64,000 nt of DNA, taken from assembly GCF_021278965.1 (NCBI RefSeq), contig NZ_CP065589.1:3353001-3417000 (forward strand). Direction: 5' to 3'. Shown piece by piece: positions 60,164 to 64,000 of this stretch. Both the position numbers and the translations under genes were made by a program. The stretch is from Chryseobacterium capnotolerans (lineage in GTDB: Bacteria; Bacteroidota; Bacteroidia; Flavobacteriales; Weeksellaceae). Position 1 is the stretch's first letter; each line of letters opens with the position of its first letter. Under the pieces are notes generated by a model. It did not search any database. It was not told where the DNA came from and saw only the letters and a program-made list of their open reading frames with translations.

Positions 60164-60227
60164 TTTTATCTATTGTATCTATGTAGTTCAAAAAACTTTC
60201 AAACCACATAGATACAATAGGATAAAA
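60164..60227. repeat. Large imperfect inverted repeat
   Basis: TTTTATCTATTGTATCTATGT (60164-60184) pairs with ACATAGATACAATAGGATAAAA (60206-60227) with one bulged base; a 21-nt loop lies between. It sits between the FG-GAP-like gene and the convergent sigma gene. A preceding GCGCAAAGACGCG string (about 60116) is another common repeat type. Confidence 0.65.
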
Positions 60228-60271
60228 ATATTCGGGAGCTCGTGGCAAAACTATCGTTTTCTATAACAATT

Positions 60272-60832
60272 TTAATTGTCTTCAAACTCATTATTTTTCA
60301 AGAGCTCAGCAAGTACTTTTTTAGCCCGCATCACACGAACTTTTGTATTGGCAACAGAAATTCCCAGTTCTTCGGCTATTTCCTTGATGCTCTTTTCTTC
60401 AAAAAATCGCAGCTTAATGATATCTTGATAATTGGCATCCAGAGATTCGATGGTTTTAATGATCTTCTTTTGCTCTTCTTCCGAAATCAATAGTTCTTCG
60501 GGAGATTTTGCATATTGATTTTTAACCTCATCCAGATTTTCAACGGCATCCTCGTTTTCACGGTTCTTTTTCCTCCAAAAATCAATGACGGTATTTTGAG
60601 CAATCGTCAGAATCCAGGTTTTAAACTGAAAATGTGGATCGAACATATCCAATTTCGATAATACTTTAGAAAAGACATTCACAGTGATCTCATCTGCATC
60701 ATTTTCATCTTTCACTTTTTTCATTACAAAAGAGAAAACATCCACCCAAAAAACATTGATGAGTTTAGTCTGGGCCTTCTGGTCTTTATCTTTGGCCTTT
60801 TGAATGAGCAGGAATAGCTGTTCGTCGTTCAT
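60272..60832 (-). CDS. ECF-type RNA polymerase sigma factor
   Basis: The 186-residue sigma-70-family factor has region 2 (TKLINVFWVDVFSFVMKKV, DPHFQFKTWILTIAQNTVIDFWRKK) and region 4 (LDANYQDIIKLRFFEEKSIKEIAEELGISVANTKVRVMRAKKVL). The start is placed at the third in-frame Met (MNDEQLFLLIQ, 60832). No anti-sigma gene is adjacent, which is unusual for an ECF factor. Its regulon is unknown. Confidence 0.9.
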   Translation of the reverse strand: MNDEQLFLLIQKAKDKDQKAQTKLINVFWVDVFSFVMKKVKDENDADEITVNVFSKVLSKLDMFDPHFQFKTWILTIAQNTVIDFWRKKNRENEDAVENLDEVKNQYAKSPEELLISEEEQKKIIKTIESLDANYQDIIKLRFFEEKSIKEIAEELGISVANTKVRVMRAKKVLAELLKNNEFEDN

Positions 60833-61003
60833 TAATAACAAATATAGATTATTTGGGTTGAAAATGCAAAGCGGAACCCTATCAATGGTGAATTTTGCTT
60901 CGTAATTGAATAGCCAGTCAGGAAAATACCCGTTTTATTTGTTATCTCAATGCTTTTTACCATTTCCCTCCTTCCTCTTTCAACTTTATACTTCTGAATT
61001 TAT

Positions 61004-61011
61004 TATCTTTG
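61004..61011 (+). promoter_or_regulatory. -7 element of tyrS
   Basis: TATCTTTG is an exact -7 match, placing the transcript start near 61018 and the ATG at 61040 in a short leader. The apparent upstream TTG start at 61009 lies inside this element and is therefore excluded. Confidence 0.7.
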
Positions 61012-61039
61012 CAACTTAAAATTTTAAAGAAAAAAATCA

Positions 61040-62334
61040 ATGAATTCCTTTATAGAAGAACTGAATGGCGTGGTCTGTTTGCTGATATGATGCCTGGAAC
61101 CGATGAACAACTGAATAAAGAGGTAACTACTGCATATATTGGTTTTGATCCAACGGCCGATTCTTTACATATCGGAAGTCTTATTCAGATAAAAATTTTA
61201 GCACACTTCCAGCAGCATGGCCACAAGCCGATTGCTTTAGTAGGTGGAGCTACAGGAATGATAGGTGACCCGTCCGGAAAATCGGCAGAGAGAAACCTTT
61301 TGGATGAGGAAACGCTTTTACACTATGTAGACTGCTTAAAGAACCAGCTTTCAAGATTCCTTGATTTTGCGGGGAATGAGCCGAATAAAGCGGAACTTGT
61401 TAACAATTACGACTGGATGAAGAATATTTCTTTCCTTGATTTTGCTAAAAATGTTGGAAAGAATATCACGGTAAACTACATGATGGCTAAGGATTCTGTA
61501 AAGAAAAGATTTTCTGGAGAATCTGGTGCAGACGGGATGAGTTTTACAGAATTTACTTATCAATTGATCCAGGGATATGATTTCCTTCACCTCTATCAAA
61601 ACAACAATGTGAAGCTTCAGATGGGAGGTTCTGACCAGTGGGGAAATATCACTACCGGAACAGAATTAATCCGTAGAAAAGCTCAGGGCGAAGCATTTGC
61701 CTTAACTGTTCCTTTGATTACAAAAGCTGATGGTTCTAAATTCGGAAAGTCTGAAAGTGGAGAAAACTATTGGTTGGATAAAAAGAAAACCTCTCCATAT
61801 AAATTCTACCAGTTCTGGTTAAATGCTACGGATGAAGATGCTGAAAGATTCATCAAATTCTATACATTCCTAGGAAAAGAAGAAATTGAAGCTTTAATTG
61901 AGGAGCATAAAACTGCTGCTCATGAGAGAAAGCTTCAGAAAAAATTAGCGGAAGAAGTAACTGTTTGGGTACACGGAAGAGAAGAATACGAAAAAGCACT
62001 TAAAGCTTCTGAAATTCTTTTCGGCCGCTCTACAGCTGAAGATTTGGTAAGCCTTGATGAAGAAACTTTCCTTGAAGTTTTTGACGGAGTTCCACAAAAA
62101 GAAGTAGCAAAAGCTGATGTTTTAGGGATAAATATTATTGACCTTCTTTCTGAAAAATCAGGATTTCTAAAATCTAAGAGTGAGGCTCAGAGAGAAATCA
62201 AAGGAAACTCAATTTCTGTTAACAAACAAAAAGTAAATGATACTTATACAGCTAATGAAACAGATCTTATTGATGGCAAATTCTTATTGCTTCAAAAAGG
62301 GAAAAAAAGCTATTTCATTGTAAAGGTTATTTAA
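61040..62334 (+). CDS. tyrS: Tyrosyl-tRNA synthetase, apparent frameshift near the start
   Basis: TyrRS charges tRNA-Tyr. The body is complete: [20 protein letters not shown] (HIGH-like), a KFGKSES motif (KMSKS-like) and a C-terminal S4-like domain ([19 protein letters not shown]). The ATG at 61040 gives MNSFIEELN and then a stop, while [16 protein letters not shown] is in another frame. One T inserted at 61066 (AAT TGG) restores the expected [14 protein letters not shown] and about 431 residues. As the gene is normally essential, a sequencing error or a downstream start (ATG at 61087) is likely. Confidence 0.88.
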
Positions 62335-62349
62335 TTTTTAATACCATAT

Positions 62350-62385
62350 AAAACCGGCGCTGAGATGAATCTCAGCGCCGGTTTT
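62350..62385. terminator. Bidirectional terminator, tyrS / desaturase
   Basis: AAAACCGGCGCTGAGAT (62350-62366) pairs with ATCTCAGCGCCGGTTTT (62369-62385) as a perfect 17-bp stem. It is the strongest hairpin in the window and suits both convergent genes. It closely resembles the hairpin at 63577. Confidence 0.93.
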
Positions 62386-62410
62386 ATATTTTGAAATCTC
62401 AATTCTGACT

Positions 62411-63457
62411 CTATTTTGAATATTCCCGAAAGCGGTTGGCTCTTCTGAAAGTTCCCAGATCATTAAAACGGACTCCATATTTTTTCAACACTTCCTGTGC
62501 CTGTTTTCTTCCGATATGACGGACATAAAATGTCTCGTTGACTACAAAATGATGAATGCTGTGTGTCCATCCGAAAAAGAAACAAAACACCTGCATAGGA
62601 AAAGTCCACCAAACATTCAGTACCTGTGTCTGTTCAATAACATTCCCCTCTTCAACATCGCCGAAATAATGCATATTGGAAGTTATAAAATGTAAACAGA
62701 ACTGTCGCAGCAGGTTCGGTAGAAGAATTGTATAAGTAACGAAGCTTAAGCTGTTCAATACATTTTCAATATAAGAAGGGAAAGCAAAATCTGTCATAAA
62801 CTTTGCATTAATCCAATTCAGCAGTAAATCTGCAAAAAAGAGGTATAAAATTACATGAGCAGCAATAGTCAGGGGGATCAAACCCAGAAATGCAATCCGT
62901 TTCAAGGTGGAAGAGGTTTCATCTTTAAGGTTTCCGTTCTTTACCTCCGCGTCCATATCCTTAAACATTTGCTGAAGACGCAAAAGCCCGCCTAAAACAA
63001 TATCTGCAGTCGTTAATAATCGTTTAAACGACCAACGTTCACCATTTGTTACTCCACGTTCTTCCACATCGTGTAATGTTCCTGAAAATTTATGATGATG
63101 GTAATGTAATGTTCGCCTGATCCACGGGTTGATAGTCAGTGGACGCAAAATCCATACACTGAAAAGCATAAAATGATGTACCGGCTTTTGTTTTTTAAAG
63201 TAAAGCCAATGAATAAGATCATGCTCAATCTCGTGAAGAACTCCCATAAAAAAGGCATTCATAATGATCATCAACCAAGTTGGTATAATAGCTTTATACC
63301 AACCTACAGATGCAGCAATAATGGCAATAATTGAAAGTAAAAATATAGAAAACCCAATGCTGTTCTGCCTCTTCAATAGAGGATATTGTTCTTTAAGCTC
63401 CTGATAGGATTGATTAATTTCTTTCCTTATCTGTCTCGATTTTTCCTGATGTTTCAC
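62411..63457 (-). CDS. Fatty-acid desaturase
   Basis: The 348-residue membrane di-iron desaturase has three histidine boxes (HEIEHD, HYHHHKFSG and HSIHHFVVNE) and about four membrane helices. It introduces a double bond into membrane acyl chains. It lacks an obvious partner and lies between two similar terminators. Confidence 0.9.
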   Translation of the reverse strand: MKHQEKSRQIRKEINQSYQELKEQYPLLKRQNSIGFSIFLLSIIAIIAASVGWYKAIIPTWLMIIMNAFFMGVLHEIEHDLIHWLYFKKQKPVHHFMLFSVWILRPLTINPWIRRTLHYHHHKFSGTLHDVEERGVTNGERWSFKRLLTTADIVLGGLLRLQQMFKDMDAEVKNGNLKDETSSTLKRIAFLGLIPLTIAAHVILYLFFADLLLNWINAKFMTDFAFPSYIENVLNSLSFVTYTILLPNLLRQFCLHFITSNMHYFGDVEEGNVIEQTQVLNVWWTFPMQVFCFFFGWTHSIHHFVVNETFYVRHIGRKQAQEVLKKYGVRFNDLGTFRRANRFREYSK

Positions 63458-63576
63458 AATTTGGTGATTTTGTAATCAAAAATAATAAATTATACAATTA
63501 CTCAACACATAAATAATTACTAATAAAAATAATACACTAAGAAAATAATATGAATAACATTACATTTAACTAAAAT

Positions 63577-63611
63577 AAAACCGGCATTGAGATAAATCTC
63601 AGTGCCGGTTT
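63577..63611 (-). terminator. Terminator of the right-edge lipoprotein gene
   Basis: AAAACCGGCATTGAGAT (63577-63593) pairs with ATCTCAGTGCCGGTTT (63596-63611) with one G-U pair. It follows the leftward lipoprotein gene and is a near copy of the hairpin at 62350. Confidence 0.85.
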
Positions 63612-63637
63612 ATTTATTTTGAAAGTATTATTAGTTT

Positions 63638-64000
63638 TTAAAATACATAACTTGCAGAAGCAGATAAATACTGGCCGCTGGAAGTTCCTTCTTTTTTCAA
63701 TTCCCCATCTACCCATATCTGAACCTTTAAAGTAGAAGATGCATTAGCTCCTACAGCATTTACTGCTACATTTGCATTATATGAACCTTTTTCTGCAGTA
63801 ACTTCAGGGCTTGACCATGTTGTTCCGCTAAGGCTTGAAGCTGTAGTAGGATTACCATCAATTCCATAGACTGCTACATCTATATCAGCTCCTGAAGAAG
63901 CGATTGCTTTAAAAACTACTTTATGGCTCTTCCCTGCTCCATTTACGTTAGGGGTATCATCGTCATCTTTACTGCAAGAGGCTACAAATCCCATTAACAC
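63638..64000 (-). CDS. Lipoprotein, 5' end beyond the window
   Basis: The 120 codons visible run to the right edge. The end of a lipoprotein signal (GFVASC-SKDDDD) is seen, followed by a beta-rich Ala/Ser/Gly domain (DIDVAVYGIDGN, STLKVQIWVDGELKKEG) resembling small Ig-like or MmpS-like secreted domains. The true start lies outside the window. Family not recognised. Confidence 0.7.
   Translation of the reverse strand: MLMGFVASCSKDDDDTPNVNGAGKSHKVVFKAIASSGADIDVAVYGIDGNPTTASSLSGTTWSSPEVTAEKGSYNANVAVNAVGANASSTLKVQIWVDGELKKEGTSSGQYLSASASYVF

Noticed and set aside
61009..61039. TTG start of tyrS at 61009
   Set aside because: It lies inside the TATCTTTG promoter element and would encode a Lys-rich N-terminus not found in TyrRS.
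1..64000. tRNA or rRNA genes
   Set aside because: No cloverleaf-like T-loop with acceptor pairing or rRNA sequence was noticed in the intergenic regions; a tRNAscan or Infernal run would settle it.

Overview
The window is chromosomal DNA from a member of the Bacteroidota, most likely Chryseobacterium or a close relative (Weeksellaceae). The basis is AT-rich sequence with few Shine-Dalgarno sites, promoters of the flavobacterial type (TTG, 17-23 bp, TAnnTTTG), LxxC lipoprotein signals, GldD, Bacteroidetes-type TssB/TssC, M13 peptidases, a GLPGLI-family protein and a Chryseobacterium-style double-glycine leader peptide. The species is inferred from gene content only. No rRNA, tRNA, CRISPR array, IS element or prophage was recognised.

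Layout. 1-4263: sugar/sugar-acid locus (partial outer-membrane protein, FHS permease, mannitol-dehydrogenase-family enzyme, divergent LacI regulator with two operators spaced exactly 20 bp). 4488-7281: lgt, an SDR oxidoreductase, a structured intergenic region and a cold-shock protein with a long leader. 7473-13527: tripartite RND efflux operon (adaptor, pump, outer-membrane factor) behind a small ORF. 13953-21563: housekeeping and unknown genes (SRPBCC, DUF2459, queG, rhodanese, HD phosphohydrolase, hydrolase, nitronate monooxygenase), a 26-codon basic ORF with its own promoter and terminator, and a GG-leader peptide next to a frameshifted GLPGLI gene. 21711-25752: surA-like foldase, pfkB kinase, gldD, mutY. 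25831-29724: tssB-tssC of a Bacteroidetes type VI secretion system, a lipoprotein, and a divergent kinase-like protein. 29788-36524: three tandem M13 metallopeptidases. 36817-40215: one protein joining a GH18-like domain, a NodB deacetylase and a GT2 synthase. 40305-42872: cinA, a small acidic protein and a frameshifted lipocalin. 42947-53432: a LytTR two-component locus and its probable targets. 53546-64000: FAD oxidoreductase, SpoIIAA-like protein, MVL-type lectin, MFS/AraC pair, lipA, ECF sigma factor, tyrS, desaturase and a partial lipoprotein.

The strongest candidate for an undescribed system is at 42947-53432. A TPR histidine kinase and a LytTR response regulator bracket three accessory genes. 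Next to them, three intergenic regions (before the amidohydrolase, the SIMPL-domain gene and the DUF4139 gene) each carry two CACCAAGT direct repeats with a 21-bp period, the geometry known for LytTR regulators such as YpdB. The predicted targets are all exported proteins, so the locus reads as a self-contained envelope regulon.

Five genes (GLPGLI, lipocalin, DUF4139, VWA, tyrS) each carry a single-base frameshift, four of them in A or T runs. One of the five is the normally essential tyrS, so uncorrected sequencing error is at least as likely as real gene decay.
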